Part shown: positions 32,301 through 41,574 of the stretch, piece after piece
How positions within the stretch are numbered: position 1 is the first letter of the stretch
Layout of the letters: each line of letters starts with the position of its first letter
Assembly: GCF_019649055.1 (NCBI RefSeq)
Contig: NW_026570421.1
Span: 62,001 to 126,000, forward strand
From: Paramacrobiotus metropolitanus
Lineage: Eukaryota > Tardigrada > Eutardigrada > Parachela > Macrobiotidae
DNA: 64,000 bases
Direction of reading: 5' to 3'
Notes under the pieces: model-generated
Told to the model about the DNA's origin: nothing
What the model saw: the letters and a program-made list of their open reading frames with translations, nothing else
Databases searched by the model: none
Made by a program: the position numbers and the translations under genes

Positions 32301-33835
32301 GAAGTCGAAGAGGGAGAGCAAATCTTACATTACGACATTGTGTCGCTGTACCCTTTTATCAACAAAACGGCTGAATACCCCATCGGGCATCCTAAAATTA
32401 TCGTTTCAAATTTCAAGCCGGTTACTGAATACTTTGGATTTGTGCGGTGCAAAGTCCTGCCACCAGCCAGAATTCGCTTTCCTGTTCTGCCAGTCACCAT
32501 CAATAACAAGCTGGTGTTCACTTTGTGTCGTACATGCGCTGACGAGGGACTCAACAACTACTGCTCGCATACTGATGAACAACGGAGCTTTGAAGGCACC
32601 TTTTGTACTCCAGAGCTGCATATGGCTATCAGGCAAGGTTATCAGGTTAAAGAAGTGTACGAAGTTTGGCACTGGAGTGAAACCCGGGTAGGCCTGTTTA
32701 AAGAATATGTGGATATGTTCTACAAAGAAAAATTAGAAGCCAGCGGTTTTCCTCCCGGCTGGTCTACACAACAGCAGAAAGAGCGGTACGTTCAGGAAGT
32801 TGCCCTCCGTGATGGAATTTTTCTGGATATCAATCGCATTGAAGACAATCCTGCAAGACGAGCAGTTGCCAAGCTGATGCTGAATTCCTTTTGGGGAAAG
32901 TTTGGACAAAGAGACAATCTGCAACAAACTGTGTTCATCTTTTGCGTGAAACAATACCTTGATCTGATACGATCCAAGTCCGTCGAAATCCACTGTGTTC
33001 ACGCCGCAACTCCGGAGTGCATGATGGTCACTTATTCACAGAAAGACGACTACAACGAAGGCAGCAACTGTGCCAATCTTGCGATCGCAGCCTTTACTAC
33101 TAGTCACGCACGCATTCAGCTTTTCAAAACGATGGCCAAGCTCGGACCGCGCCTTCTGTATTTTGATACGGATTCCGTGATCTTCGTCCACAAAGAAGGA
33201 CGCTGGCTGCCCGATATCGGGAGCGGACTTGGTCAATGGAGCAGTGAGCTAAAGCCTGATGAGCACATTGTCCGGTTTGTGTCTTGCGGCCCGAAAGTAT
33301 ACAGTTACGAGACCAATACTGGTCGAATCCAGCTGAAGGTTAAGGGCATGACACAGAACGGTTACACCGACGACATCCTAAACGATGATCTTCAGCGCAC
33401 CGGAGAAAAGCTCGATTTCGCCAAATTAACCGAAATCTTGGAGGGAGCCACGCTGCCTGTACGTATTAATTAAAAACGAAAAACTTTACACCGTTATCAA
33501 TCATAATTTACCATTATCAATTCGTTTTTGCAAAGGTTGTTTACCCGGAATACATCAAACGGAACTTCAAAGCACAGGAAATTTCCACCATCCATCTGAA
33601 GAAACATCTACGCATGGTGTATGATAAGCGCGTGTTGCTGGAGGATTTCACCACAGTGCCTTTCGGTTTCAAGAACCCGGTAAGCGTGTTCAGTCACGTC
33701 TGTGCCGCTGTGTCAGATCGATAGTCAGATGTCAATGAAGAATGCAATGATACAAAACACTCAGGACGGTGCGCAGACTTTTATGCTTATATTCAGTTTT
33801 CTGTTTACTGCTCACAGGACCCGCAGCCACCGTAA
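29336..33835 (+). CDS. POLB: protein-primed DNA polymerase B (four exons)
   Basis: Exons 29336-31583, 31648-33458, 33536-33679 and 33818-33835 by splice sites and phase; introns 64, 77 and 138 bp. About 1406 residues. The N-terminus has two FxWSQVHTPP repeats, then a module with DNLCLPACL and a later GHFDFIT resembling an OTU-type cysteine protease, then Cys/His pairs. Exonuclease motifs: FFDYETF (Exo I), HNFRGYDGHF (Exo II), YCSRDV (Exo III, just after intron 1). Polymerase motifs: DIVSLYP (A), LMLNSFWGKFG (B), YFDTDS (C), ending with a TVPFGF block. Replicates the linear element from a protein primer. The stop TAA overlaps the next ATG by one base. The last intron is the least certain: without it the frame stops at 33724. 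Confidence 0.9.
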
Positions 33836-34245
33836 TGGACTTGTATCTGGAAGATGCTACGACCGTGTGGTACGAGATTAAACGTGACTCGTACATGGGA
33901 TTTCACAAGAAGACCAGTGCCGTATCATTCTGCAAGACCTTTTCGACTGAAGCTGACCAACGCTTTGTGTATACTGCCATGGAATTATCTTCGTCCGTTG
34001 TTTCGCAAATACTTCATCACATTTCTGATGGCACCATTCAGGATCTTTTGGACTCTTCAGTGTTAAAATGTAAGCCGATGGAACTTTTCTTGCATGGTGA
34101 TGGGGTTAATGATAATCTTAAGATTACTTTTAAGACTGGAAAATTTTTCTGCATTTATTTTTCTCAAGCCAGGAATAAAGCTGTGTTGAAGTTTTCGCAC
34201 GATAAATTTTCTACTATTTTTTCAACTATTCGTTTGATGTTTTGA
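33835..34245 (+). CDS. small accessory protein, possible PC4-like paralogue 1
   Basis: 136 codons from the ATG that overlaps the polymerase stop (TAATG). Pattern: VWYEI strand, loop, MELSSSVVSQILHHI helix, then KFFCIYFSQARNKAVLKFS and a final helix. This strand-strand-helix, strand-strand-helix layout recurs in 35375-35806, 44460-44942, 45085-45513 and 45721-46125. Similarity to the ssDNA-binding PC4 fold is inference from pattern only. An in-frame upstream Met lies inside the polymerase intron and is less likely. Confidence 0.6.
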   Translation: MDLYLEDATTVWYEIKRDSYMGFHKKTSAVSFCKTFSTEADQRFVYTAMELSSSVVSQILHHISDGTIQDLLDSSVLKCKPMELFLHGDGVNDNLKITFKTGKFFCIYFSQARNKAVLKFSHDKFSTIFSTIRLMF

Positions 34246-34701
34246 TGCATTTATTTTAAAAAAAAAAAAAAAAAGAGAAAAAAGCCCAAAAAAAAATTAA
34301 CAAAAGAGGAAAAAAAAAAAAAAAAAAGCCTTGAAAAAAAACTGAAAAAAGGAAAAACAGAAAAAAAAGTAAAAAACGGTGTGGGAAAAAAATGATAAAA
34401 AAAATGGGGAAAAAACAAAAAAAGGGCAAAAAAACCCCATCTGTACCTTTGTTAGGGATGCCTGTTAAGGCAATCTGACACGGCTGCAGTTGAGGTGTCA
34501 CTGCTCGAAAATCTATAATTTCAGTTACTGATTTACCAGTGGCAGAAGTTTACTAAGATTTACAAGTCAGACACAGGACGCAACTTTCGACAGAAGTGAA
34601 CGAACTAACATATATGAAAATATATCAGGGACAGGGTGGTTGTACAAAGTAAGTTCGACTCTCTCTTTTTCTTCGGAATTTTTTTGTGTTCAATCGCAAA
34701 A
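34246..34701 (+). other. A-rich intergenic spacer
   Basis: About 175 bp of A-runs (34256-34430) follow the preceding stop, then ~270 bp leading to the BIR gene, including an AT-rich tatatgaaaatatatc at about 34611 that could serve as a promoter. Confidence 0.5.
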
Positions 34702-35235
34702 ATGGTGGATCCTAAAGATTTGGAACCTACGTATACGCATTATCGTCGTGACTATCAGGACGAGGTTGTCCTTTTCAATTCGAACATGGTGGACGTGAAT
34801 AAGCGCATAGAGACGTTCTTTGGCTTTTTAAATCTGTTCCCTGGTCAGGATATATACCAGGTGGCTGAGGCAGGGTTCTATCACCGCGGCGCTGGCCGGC
34901 TGTATTGTTTTACTTGCGGATTGGGGGTTGAAGATCTCCTACCTTTTGAGGATATCAGTGTGCATCATGCAAGACATAACTACATGTGTGACCATCTAAA
35001 TACTGTAGTTAGCAAAAAATTTATAAAAAACGTACTGGATGTGCAAGAGCAGCTAAGCGGATGGTTACTCAGTCGATGGAATCGGCGAGTTCTGAATTTC
35101 AATTGCGGTTGCGATGACTCCGAGGATCAAGTTGATGGGCCATATGCTCATTCCGATATGGAACTGGACAATCTGCCGGATGTCACTGAAGTGAAACCCG
35201 TTGATGGTGTGGATATCTGTCCCCCGTATCCTTAA
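34702..35235 (+). CDS. BIR-domain (IAP-like) protein
   Basis: 177 codons. A single baculovirus-IAP-repeat fold: RIETFFGFLN, then AEAGFYHRGAGRLYCFTCG, then HHARHNYMC, giving the CxxC...H...C zinc ligands in BIR spacing. No RING finger follows; the C-terminus is acidic. BIR proteins bind caspases or their antagonists and block apoptosis in animals and large DNA viruses (established knowledge), so the protein may keep host cells alive during element replication (inference). I chose the ATG after the pyrimidine-rich stretch at 34660-34690. Some core BIR positions differ, so caspase binding is not certain. Confidence 0.85.
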   Translation: MVDPKDLEPTYTHYRRDYQDEVVLFNSNMVDVNKRIETFFGFLNLFPGQDIYQVAEAGFYHRGAGRLYCFTCGLGVEDLLPFEDISVHHARHNYMCDHLNTVVSKKFIKNVLDVQEQLSGWLLSRWNRRVLNFNCGCDDSEDQVDGPYAHSDMELDNLPDVTEVKPVDGVDICPPYP

Positions 35236-35374
35236 TCATACTTTTCTTATGGGTAGAGGTGAATATGGCAGAAGTATGTTGAAAGTTATCTAGCACGGCG
35301 TTTGTGACACATATTTTACACTTGCTTCATTTTTGTTCTGCTTGCAGTCAATAATATTTAACTTATCGTACACG

Positions 35375-35806
35375 ATGGATTTTCCCGAACTGAAGTACCA
35401 GTTTCAGGACGGCAACGTCAAGTGCTATGAGATCACCAGCAAATCTTCATTATGGTTTGATACAATCGGTAACACTGTTCTTCTTGCCCGCAGTCCCGCT
35501 TCTGACGGACTTAATACTGCCCGGCAGAAAGGTATTATACTGGACTTACCTGCCATTAATAATCTACTCCTACTGCTGAACGAAGGTAAAATTCGATTGG
35601 GTTTGGACGCTGCGTGCATTGGACAATCCCCAAAGTACGCCCACATAAAAGATGCCAACGATACGGTTATCGATATTAAACTGGCTTACCACGCCTCCTT
35701 TGGACGTACGATCTCTATCTCGCTTGAGGGAGCCTTAATTATGCTGGGTTACCGGAATTTTCGAAGCGTGTGCAAACTGCTTAACCAACTTATTCCTAAA
35801 CCGTAA
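35375..35806 (+). CDS. small accessory protein, possible PC4-like paralogue 2
   Basis: 143 codons from MDFPELKY. KCYEITSKSSLWF and GNTVLLAR are beta-rich and are followed by RQKGIILDLPAINNLLLLL, similar in pattern to the 'RKGISL + helix' end of PC4 (inference). A second strand-helix half ends NFRSVCKLLNQL. Same duplicated layout as its paralogues. Followed by an A-rich tract and hairpin copy 1. Confidence 0.65.
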   Translation: MDFPELKYQFQDGNVKCYEITSKSSLWFDTIGNTVLLARSPASDGLNTARQKGIILDLPAINNLLLLLNEGKIRLGLDAACIGQSPKYAHIKDANDTVIDIKLAYHASFGRTISISLEGALIMLGYRNFRSVCKLLNQLIPKP

Positions 35807-35896
35807 ATGAATTTGTTCGAACATCTTATTTCCTATTATTATTTATAAAATCACCTAAGAAAAAAATGTAAAAAATCATAAAAAAGAAAAAAAAGA

Positions 35897-35967
35897 GGGC
35901 GTTGCCCCAAAATCTGCATTACTCTTAGCTTGTCTGCGGCCAAGCTAAAAGTATTGTGGTTTCTGGG
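35897..35967. ncRNA. conserved intergenic hairpin, copy 1
   Basis: Mini-hairpin GGGC-GTT-GCCC (35897-35907), then a long imperfect hairpin: TACTcTTAGCTTG pairs with CAAGCTAAaAGTA around the loop tctgcggc, with outer CCCCAAAA/TTTCTGGG. On the minus strand the mini-hairpin is followed by a long T-tract, as in Pol III termination. Compensatory changes with copies 2 and 3 support real pairing. Confidence 0.65.
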
Positions 35968-36088
35968 TAGCACTCTAAATCAGGAAAGTTCCAGATTTCT
36001 TTAGAAGGCGGACTTTGACTTCTGATTGGCTTACGGTGCACGGAAATTCCTGCTTCTGCTCTGTAGCAGATATGATCGATGAAATGCG

Positions 36089-36126
36089 TATAAAAAGGTT
36101 ATGAAGGAACAGGTCTGAAATCAGTC
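36089..36126 (+). promoter_or_regulatory. TATA box and initiator of the TBP-like gene
   Basis: TATAAAAAGG at 36089-36098, and an initiator-like TCAGTC at 36121-36126, about 32 bases downstream, the expected spacing. Transcription would begin ~50 bases before the TBP-like ATG at 36176. Confidence 0.7.
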
Positions 36127-36175
36127 TCACTTCATTTTTAGTTTTGCACGGTTCTTATTTCATTCTACTTGGAAA

Positions 36176-37243
36176 ATGATTCACCATATCATAACTGTTG
36201 TTGTGTTTGACTGCAAGTTTGATCTGCAGAAAATTGCATCGTCCACTAAGTGTACATCAGTGAAGGATTTTAAGGCGCTCAATCTTACATCTTATGATGG
36301 GAGCTATTGCCAAGTTTTCAGTTCGGGCAAAGCGATCATCAATGGTGGTACTTCTGAAAAAGAAGTACGCACACTGTTGAAGCGATACCGTTTTCGCTTA
36401 ACCCATCTTGGTTTTTCGGCCAAAGTTCTCAGCAAGCGCATTGCAAATATCATGGCGACGTACAACCATCAGCATCCTATTAATCTGTATAAATTTGCGA
36501 AAGCCAACAGCCTGTATTACGAGCCAGAACTGTTTGATGCGGCCCAAATGCGATACGACGATCTGGGAATCACGGTTAAAGTGTTCAGTTCGGGAAAGTG
36601 TACTATTTTAGGCGCCAAGAGTGTCAAAGCAGTAAATACTTGCATTGACCGCCTCCGATCCACTCTCCCGTCTAATCCGCCACCGTCTCCTGACTTTGAT
36701 GTAAGTGCCGTGCGCAAAAAACGAAAATCTGCTACTTTGGACATTGACGAGTTTGTCCAGAACCTGGAGGCGGAGCTCATGCGTGAGTCACAGGTTGGTA
36801 CCACCACCACCGCTATTCAAGGTACACAGACCACACCTCGCAAGCGCAAGCGGCTGCCGGCGACAGATATGATGAGCGAGTTCAAGATTAGTCCTAAATC
36901 TGTTAGTCGAAGTACGCAGACCACACCTCAGAAGCAAAATCGGACCAATCCAGTTAAGGTTGATTCGAGTCAGCCTGTTCAGGAGGAAAAGTCGTCCAAC
37001 GAGTTGGAAGAATGGCTGAATGAAATTGACAAATGTGCAGAGGAGGAGCCAGTCCTTACTTTATCACAATGCGATAAACTGGTTGCACAATGGGAAAATA
37101 ATTCCACCGGAATCGACCACCGTGACGAGTGCAAAACGGAAGACGATGAGCCAATTTTCACGTTAACACAGTGTGAGAAACTGGTTGCCCAGTGTCCTAA
37201 TAGAACTGGCGGCTTGTTTACCTTTCCGGAAGAATTTGTTTAA
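36176..37243 (+). CDS. TATA-binding-protein homologue
   Basis: 355 codons. Residues about 1-165 form the two-repeat TBP saddle: repeat 1 has CKFDLQKIA, QVFSSGKAIINGGTSEKEV and RFRLTHLGF; repeat 2 has YEPELF, then VKVFSSGKCTILGAKSVKAV. These are the most conserved blocks of eukaryotic TBP, including DNA-contacting F(S)SGK in both halves. The C-terminal half is specific to the element: basic patches (KKRKS, RKRKR), two STQTTPxK repeats and two LTxCxKLVAQ repeats in acidic sequence. It probably redirects transcription to the element's own promoters (inference). It has its own TATA box and lies between hairpin copies 1 and 2. AATAAA follows at about 37270. Confidence 0.85.
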   Translation: MIHHIITVVVFDCKFDLQKIASSTKCTSVKDFKALNLTSYDGSYCQVFSSGKAIINGGTSEKEVRTLLKRYRFRLTHLGFSAKVLSKRIANIMATYNHQHPINLYKFAKANSLYYEPELFDAAQMRYDDLGITVKVFSSGKCTILGAKSVKAVNTCIDRLRSTLPSNPPPSPDFDVSAVRKKRKSATLDIDEFVQNLEAELMRESQVGTTTTAIQGTQTTPRKRKRLPATDMMSEFKISPKSVSRSTQTTPQKQNRTNPVKVDSSQPVQEEKSSNELEEWLNEIDKCAEEEPVLTLSQCDKLVAQWENNSTGIDHRDECKTEDDEPIFTLTQCEKLVAQCPNRTGGLFTFPEEFV

Positions 37244-37454
37244 AAATTTCGGTTAATTTGCACTAATCTTAATAAAAAAATGAGTTTTTCACATCGCAAA
37301 CTTGACTTTTGCGACTTAACGTTTCCGTTGACTCTGCATGCATTGCTACACACTTTTCTGAGTTTTTCAAATACATGTTAGGCAGTTATTTGTATTCATT
37401 GTTCTGTTAAGAAAAACTCCATATATTCATTTCAAGAAAATGCGAAAAAAAAGA

Positions 37455-37525
37455 GAGCTGAATTGCTCCAAATCGGTAGAAGTTTTAACTTGCCTGCGGT
37501 CAAGTTGAATCTACTGCTGTTTTGG
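37455..37525. ncRNA. conserved intergenic hairpin, copy 2
   Basis: Mini-hairpin GAGC/GCTC, then TAGA...AACTTG pairing with CAAGTT...TCTA around the loop cctgcggt, outer CCAAA/TTTGG. Compared with copy 1, AGCTTG/CAAGCT has become AACTTG/CAAGTT and GGGC/GCCC has become GAGC/GCTC: paired substitutions. An A-rich tract precedes it, as in the other copies. Confidence 0.65.
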
Positions 37526-37601
37526 TAATTTGCTCATTAAGCTGGTACAGGCTGTTAGGTTGTGTATATGTTGTAAAAACTGTGTTACAACTTAACAAGA
37601 A

Positions 37602-38231
37602 ATGGAGCGTGTAAATTTTGATTTTCGTTTCAAGACACCGTGTTCGGTGTACGTTTGTGGACCCACAATGTCTGGCAAATCCACTTTGATTATAAAGTTA
37701 CTGAAAGAGCCGCACAAGTACTTTTATCCTTGCCCCAAGCGTATTGTATATGCATACGGGAGTTGGCAGAATTTGTTCAAAGATTTCCCATCTTCTGTTG
37801 AATTAATATCTGATTTCAATAAGCTGTTTGAAGAAGGATTTTTCAACCCTGTTGTTCCAACGCTACTCATTCTTGATGATTTAATGGAAGAATTAGCAAA
37901 TAATGTAAAAGCCTCAACACTTTTCACGCGAGATGTGCATCATAAAAATGTGACTGCCGTTTTTATTTCACAAAATTTGTTTAAACAAGGAAAAAGCATG
38001 CGTGATATAGCAGTGAATTCTCAATATCTGATTTTGTTCAAAAGTGTGAGAGACATTCAACAAATTCGTGTCCTGAGTCGGCAACTTGGCGTGAAACATT
38101 TAGAGGACGCATACAAGAAGGCCATTAAGGAACAATACGGATATCTGATTATAAACTTACGACCTGAGACTCCGGATAATTTGCGACTCCAATCGCATAT
38201 TTTTAATCACAGGCGTATTTATACACCATGA
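37602..38231 (+). CDS. ATP: genome-packaging ATPase (FtsK/A32 type)
   Basis: 209 codons. Walker A GPTMSGKST near the N-terminus, Walker B LLILDD, and a sensor-like FISQNLF motif match the Polinton ATP protein, which pumps the genome into capsids (established knowledge). Length is typical. Its stop overlaps the next start as ATGA, opening a run of overlapping genes to 44308. Confidence 0.93.
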   Translation: MERVNFDFRFKTPCSVYVCGPTMSGKSTLIIKLLKEPHKYFYPCPKRIVYAYGSWQNLFKDFPSSVELISDFNKLFEEGFFNPVVPTLLILDDLMEELANNVKASTLFTRDVHHKNVTAVFISQNLFKQGKSMRDIAVNSQYLILFKSVRDIQQIRVLSRQLGVKHLEDAYKKAIKEQYGYLIINLRPETPDNLRLQSHIFNHRRIYTP

Positions 38232-38548
38232 ATCCATCAGAAATTTTTGATATAGTTCGCGCATTGCAAACAATGTCACCCATACAGCGCAGGAACTATT
38301 TTGCACGATGTACCAAGAAACAAATGAGTGCTATAGAGGAGGCATGTTTAAATTTGTTAAAAAATTCAGCCAGTCTTAGCAAAACAGAAGTCCAGCAAGC
38401 TAGAAAATATGCAGCAAGCATTAAGCGACTGGCAAACCGCGATATTCCGCAAAAACGGAAACAGAAAATTTTGCAGCAAAAAGGCGGATTTCTTGGTGCC
38501 TTACTACCAATATTAGGAACACTGTTATCTACATTCATTGCAAAATGA
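38228..38548 (+). CDS. small virion protein with hydrophobic tail
   Basis: 106 codons. Helical, basic N-terminus and a Gly-rich hydrophobic end (GGFLGALLPILGTLLSTFIA) like small Polinton/adenovirus-type core or membrane-active proteins. ATGA overlaps on both sides place it in the morphogenesis block. Exact role inferred. Confidence 0.7.
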   Translation: MNPSEIFDIVRALQTMSPIQRRNYFARCTKKQMSAIEEACLNLLKNSASLSKTEVQQARKYAASIKRLANRDIPQKRKQKILQQKGGFLGALLPILGTLLSTFIAK

Positions 38549-39669
38549 AAACGTATGTGCTCGTACCGGAGACAGAATATAATACGGTGATGAAGCCGTG
38601 TCCAACACCCTGGACGAAAGCGTATCAAATTCGAAGCGAGATCGAAAGACATTTGCAGCACCAAGACAACACCGAAACAAACCCTGGTGTACAAAAGCCT
38701 CCTCAATTGGATCTGGTAGCCTCGCAACCGACACCGGTATCAATCCAAACGGAAATTTCTAGTGCACCGTTGCGGTCAACCATTACTCACGATCATGCCG
38801 CACAAGTGGATACCGTACCCATGGTTCAGTATTTTCCCGAACCTAAACCTCTAACGGTAGACACTCAAGTACAATCCGATCCAATCGAACATACGGTTCA
38901 GTATATCGAAAAGGAAAAGCCTGTATATTACCCGGTGTCCGTGCCACAGTATATCAATGTACCGGGAAAACCAACTGTGCGGCATGTTTATAAACCGCAT
39001 CCAAAAAATAAACGGATTTCCAAGCAGGCCCGTATTAAAAATACATCTAGTACAATGCGGCAACCAAATCTGTCTAAAATTACTAAAGGACCAGCATTAC
39101 CTGTCCTGTCTTACAACACCCTAAACCCGCAGCCTGTGTATCAAAATGTTCCAACGCTCCCAGCAGGCAATCCGTACTGGGAATTACGCAGTCCTTCTCC
39201 TACGCTGGCTTTAGCTGACAATACTACTGTGCCGAATGTTGAATGGCCAGAAAGTGACGATGATTTAGATTCTTCATATGCGATGCCACCCGCAGCCTTA
39301 GTACAGCCTTTAACGTACGAGCAGCCGCAGCTACCCACTAGTTCAAACCGAAAAGCTATCACATATGCGCAGCCACAATTGCCAACGTCTCAGCAGTTGG
39401 AAGCTTTGACTTACGAGCAGCCAAGTATTGCAGCACCTGCGGCCAGAAAGGCACTTACTTATCAGCAGCATAGTTTGCCAGCACCGGCAATCACGCCAGC
39501 ATTGACATATAGGGCACTAAATAAAACCCCCGTTCCAGCAATTTTATACAAGCCAGAGGAAATAGTGCCGCTGCGAAGCAAAAAAGCCAGGAGTGATAAC
39601 CAGCCTCCAACAAAGAAACGTAAAACACAACACCAGACAGGCGGTGGTGGTTGGATATCTTTTGCATAA
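38545..39669 (+). CDS. proline/glutamine-rich protein of the virion block
   Basis: 374 codons. Begins MKTYVLVPETEYNTVM, a VLVP opening I associate with an uncharacterised Polinton virion protein. The long middle is Pro/Gln-rich with near-repeats of LTYEQPQLPTS (four or five copies near the C-terminus) and ends in a KKARS...KKRK basic cluster. Probably structural or scaffold (inference). Stop and next ATG overlap as TAATG. Confidence 0.65.
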   Translation: MKTYVLVPETEYNTVMKPCPTPWTKAYQIRSEIERHLQHQDNTETNPGVQKPPQLDLVASQPTPVSIQTEISSAPLRSTITHDHAAQVDTVPMVQYFPEPKPLTVDTQVQSDPIEHTVQYIEKEKPVYYPVSVPQYINVPGKPTVRHVYKPHPKNKRISKQARIKNTSSTMRQPNLSKITKGPALPVLSYNTLNPQPVYQNVPTLPAGNPYWELRSPSPTLALADNTTVPNVEWPESDDDLDSSYAMPPAALVQPLTYEQPQLPTSSNRKAITYAQPQLPTSQQLEALTYEQPSIAAPAARKALTYQQHSLPAPAITPALTYRALNKTPVPAILYKPEEIVPLRSKKARSDNQPPTKKRKTQHQTGGGGWISFA

Positions 39670-40736
39670 TGGTTTCATTGGATGATTTGTATTTGGACCC
39701 CTCTAACCCAGGTAGCTTGGGCGGAGTTCAGCGTCTGTACGCGGAAGCTAGTAAACACGGATTCACAAAAGAGCAAGTTGAACGATACTTGCAGTCAAAA
39801 GACACCTACACCGAACACCGGCCGCACCGCTCAAAATTTAAAAGAAGAAAAATCATATGTGTCGGTGTAAACGATCAACATCAAATTGACCTTGCCGATA
39901 TGCAGAAGTTTTACAAGGAAAACGATGGAGTAAAGTACTTGTTAACATGCATAGATTGTTTCTCACGATATGCATGGGCGATGCCTGTAAAATCGAAGAA
40001 ACCAAGGGAGATCGTTCGAGCGTTGGAAAAAATCTATGGAGATTTACGTACACCGCCGCTAAGATGTCAGAGCGATAATGGAAAAGAATTCACAGCAACG
40101 GAAGTTAGAGATTTCTTTCGCGATTGTGGAGTTACTTTTTTCACCACTAAGAACGACGACATAAAGTGTGCGGTGGTGGAGCGCTTCAACAGAACGCTCA
40201 AGGACAGACTTTATGTCTATATGACAGAGAAACAGACCTACCGATACCTGGATGCACTGGATAATGTAGTATTAGCATATAATAACAGCGTGCATTCGGC
40301 TATAGGCTTTGCACCAAGTGAAGTGGACGTAGAAGAAGCTCGCGTAATTCGGGGAAAAATGCTTGAGGAAGATGAAAAGGATACAATTAAACCTCCTGTT
40401 TTTGCTGTTAACGACTATGTGCGGCTTGCCAAAAATAAACTTACGTTTGAGAAAGGCTATGAAACAAACTACACGGAAGAGCTTTTTAAAATAGTAAAAG
40501 TTGTCAAGAAAGGAAAGCAATGGTTGTATGCAGTTGAAGATTTATCAGGTGAAGCAGTGGACGGCTTGTTCTATCGTCAAGAGTTGTCGAAATTTATTAT
40601 GACTGAACGACCAGGTCATAAAATATCACGGATATTAAGGACGAGAAAGCATAAAGGAAAGGAACAATATCTCGTGCGATGGTATGGTTACGGACCAGCT
40701 TATGATTCATGGGAAGATAAGGAGAATCTAAAATGA
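39669..40736 (+). CDS. INT: Polinton integrase with C-terminal chromodomain
   Basis: 355 codons. Retroviral-type DDE core: Asp in QIDLADM, Asp in CQSDNGKEF and Glu in VVERFNRTLKD, with typical spacing. An SH3-like region follows, then a chromodomain (YLVRWYGYGPAYDSWEDKENL, shown in part) at the C-terminus. It joins the element to target DNA, giving the 6-bp duplication, and the chromodomain may guide it to methylated histone (established for the family). ATGA overlap with the penton gene. Confidence 0.95.
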   Translation: MVSLDDLYLDPSNPGSLGGVQRLYAEASKHGFTKEQVERYLQSKDTYTEHRPHRSKFKRRKIICVGVNDQHQIDLADMQKFYKENDGVKYLLTCIDCFSRYAWAMPVKSKKPREIVRALEKIYGDLRTPPLRCQSDNGKEFTATEVRDFFRDCGVTFFTTKNDDIKCAVVERFNRTLKDRLYVYMTEKQTYRYLDALDNVVLAYNNSVHSAIGFAPSEVDVEEARVIRGKMLEEDEKDTIKPPVFAVNDYVRLAKNKLTFEKGYETNYTEELFKIVKVVKKGKQWLYAVEDLSGEAVDGLFYRQELSKFIMTERPGHKISRILRTRKHKGKEQYLVRWYGYGPAYDSWEDKENLK

Positions 40737-41572
40737 GTTTTTACATGTCACTACCCAGTTCTGCATCCAAGACGATATTCCCGGATAATCGTCCTGGCTG
40801 CTATACGACACAACTCGTCCGTTCAATTGACTTGGACGGATCGTGGGAGGTTGGACTTTCTGAACTAATTCTCCCGCCAATGGAAATGCGTTTTCAGTCA
40901 GATCTAAAGGTTGGGATAAGCAAACCATATATGCCGACTTTTGAAGTGCGTACGCTGCCAAGGAAATTATTCTATAGAGATGAATATGATTTAATCAGTA
41001 GCGTAAACGAAATGCTCACATACAATCCGCGTTTTGCTCGCAATTTGGACTTTCGCTACAGCAACCACGACTTGATTAACAGAGAGCCTAAAGATTTACC
41101 CCAAACAACGGAAGACGAAAAAAAGCAGTATGAAAAACTCCCTTTTGCAGCCATCAAAATTCAAGGAGATCATGGACAGCTTTTCGTGCGCGGTGACAGT
41201 CAAGTTATATTTGAAGGAGCGGAGTATACACGTGCCCTTGGATTACACGATAATTATCCTTATATGGGGATTGAAAAGGAACCCTTCGTGTTACGTCCAC
41301 CAAAACATTGTCGCATTGTGAACATTTACTGTGATTTAGTGGAATATCAACTCGTAGGGGATGCAATGGTCCCTGTTCTGCGCACGTTGTGTACCGAAGC
41401 CAGTTCATACGATGGTACTGTTCTGCGCTTTGAGAATCCACATTATTTGCCTGTTCAAAAACAGACATTTAGCTCAGTGGAGATTGAAGTGACTGACGAC
41501 AGAGGAGAAGAAATACGATTTCATAGCGGAGTAGCAGTGATTAAGTTACATTTCAGACCAAAAAAATATTAA
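40733..41572 (+). CDS. minor capsid (penton-like) protein
   Basis: 279 codons. Opening LPSSASKTIFPDN, then WEVGLSELILPP and IVNIYCDLVEYQLVGD, matches the Polinton/adintovirus penton pattern; single jelly-roll fold expected. Forms capsid vertices (family knowledge). Two bases separate it from the next gene. Confidence 0.85.
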   Translation: MSFYMSLPSSASKTIFPDNRPGCYTTQLVRSIDLDGSWEVGLSELILPPMEMRFQSDLKVGISKPYMPTFEVRTLPRKLFYRDEYDLISSVNEMLTYNPRFARNLDFRYSNHDLINREPKDLPQTTEDEKKQYEKLPFAAIKIQGDHGQLFVRGDSQVIFEGAEYTRALGLHDNYPYMGIEKEPFVLRPPKHCRIVNIYCDLVEYQLVGDAMVPVLRTLCTEASSYDGTVLRFENPHYLPVQKQTFSSVEIEVTDDRGEEIRFHSGVAVIKLHFRPKKY

Positions 41573-41574
41573 GC

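Noticed and set aside
34256-34501. Phe-rich minus-strand ORF
   Set aside because: Reverse reading of A-runs; not a gene.
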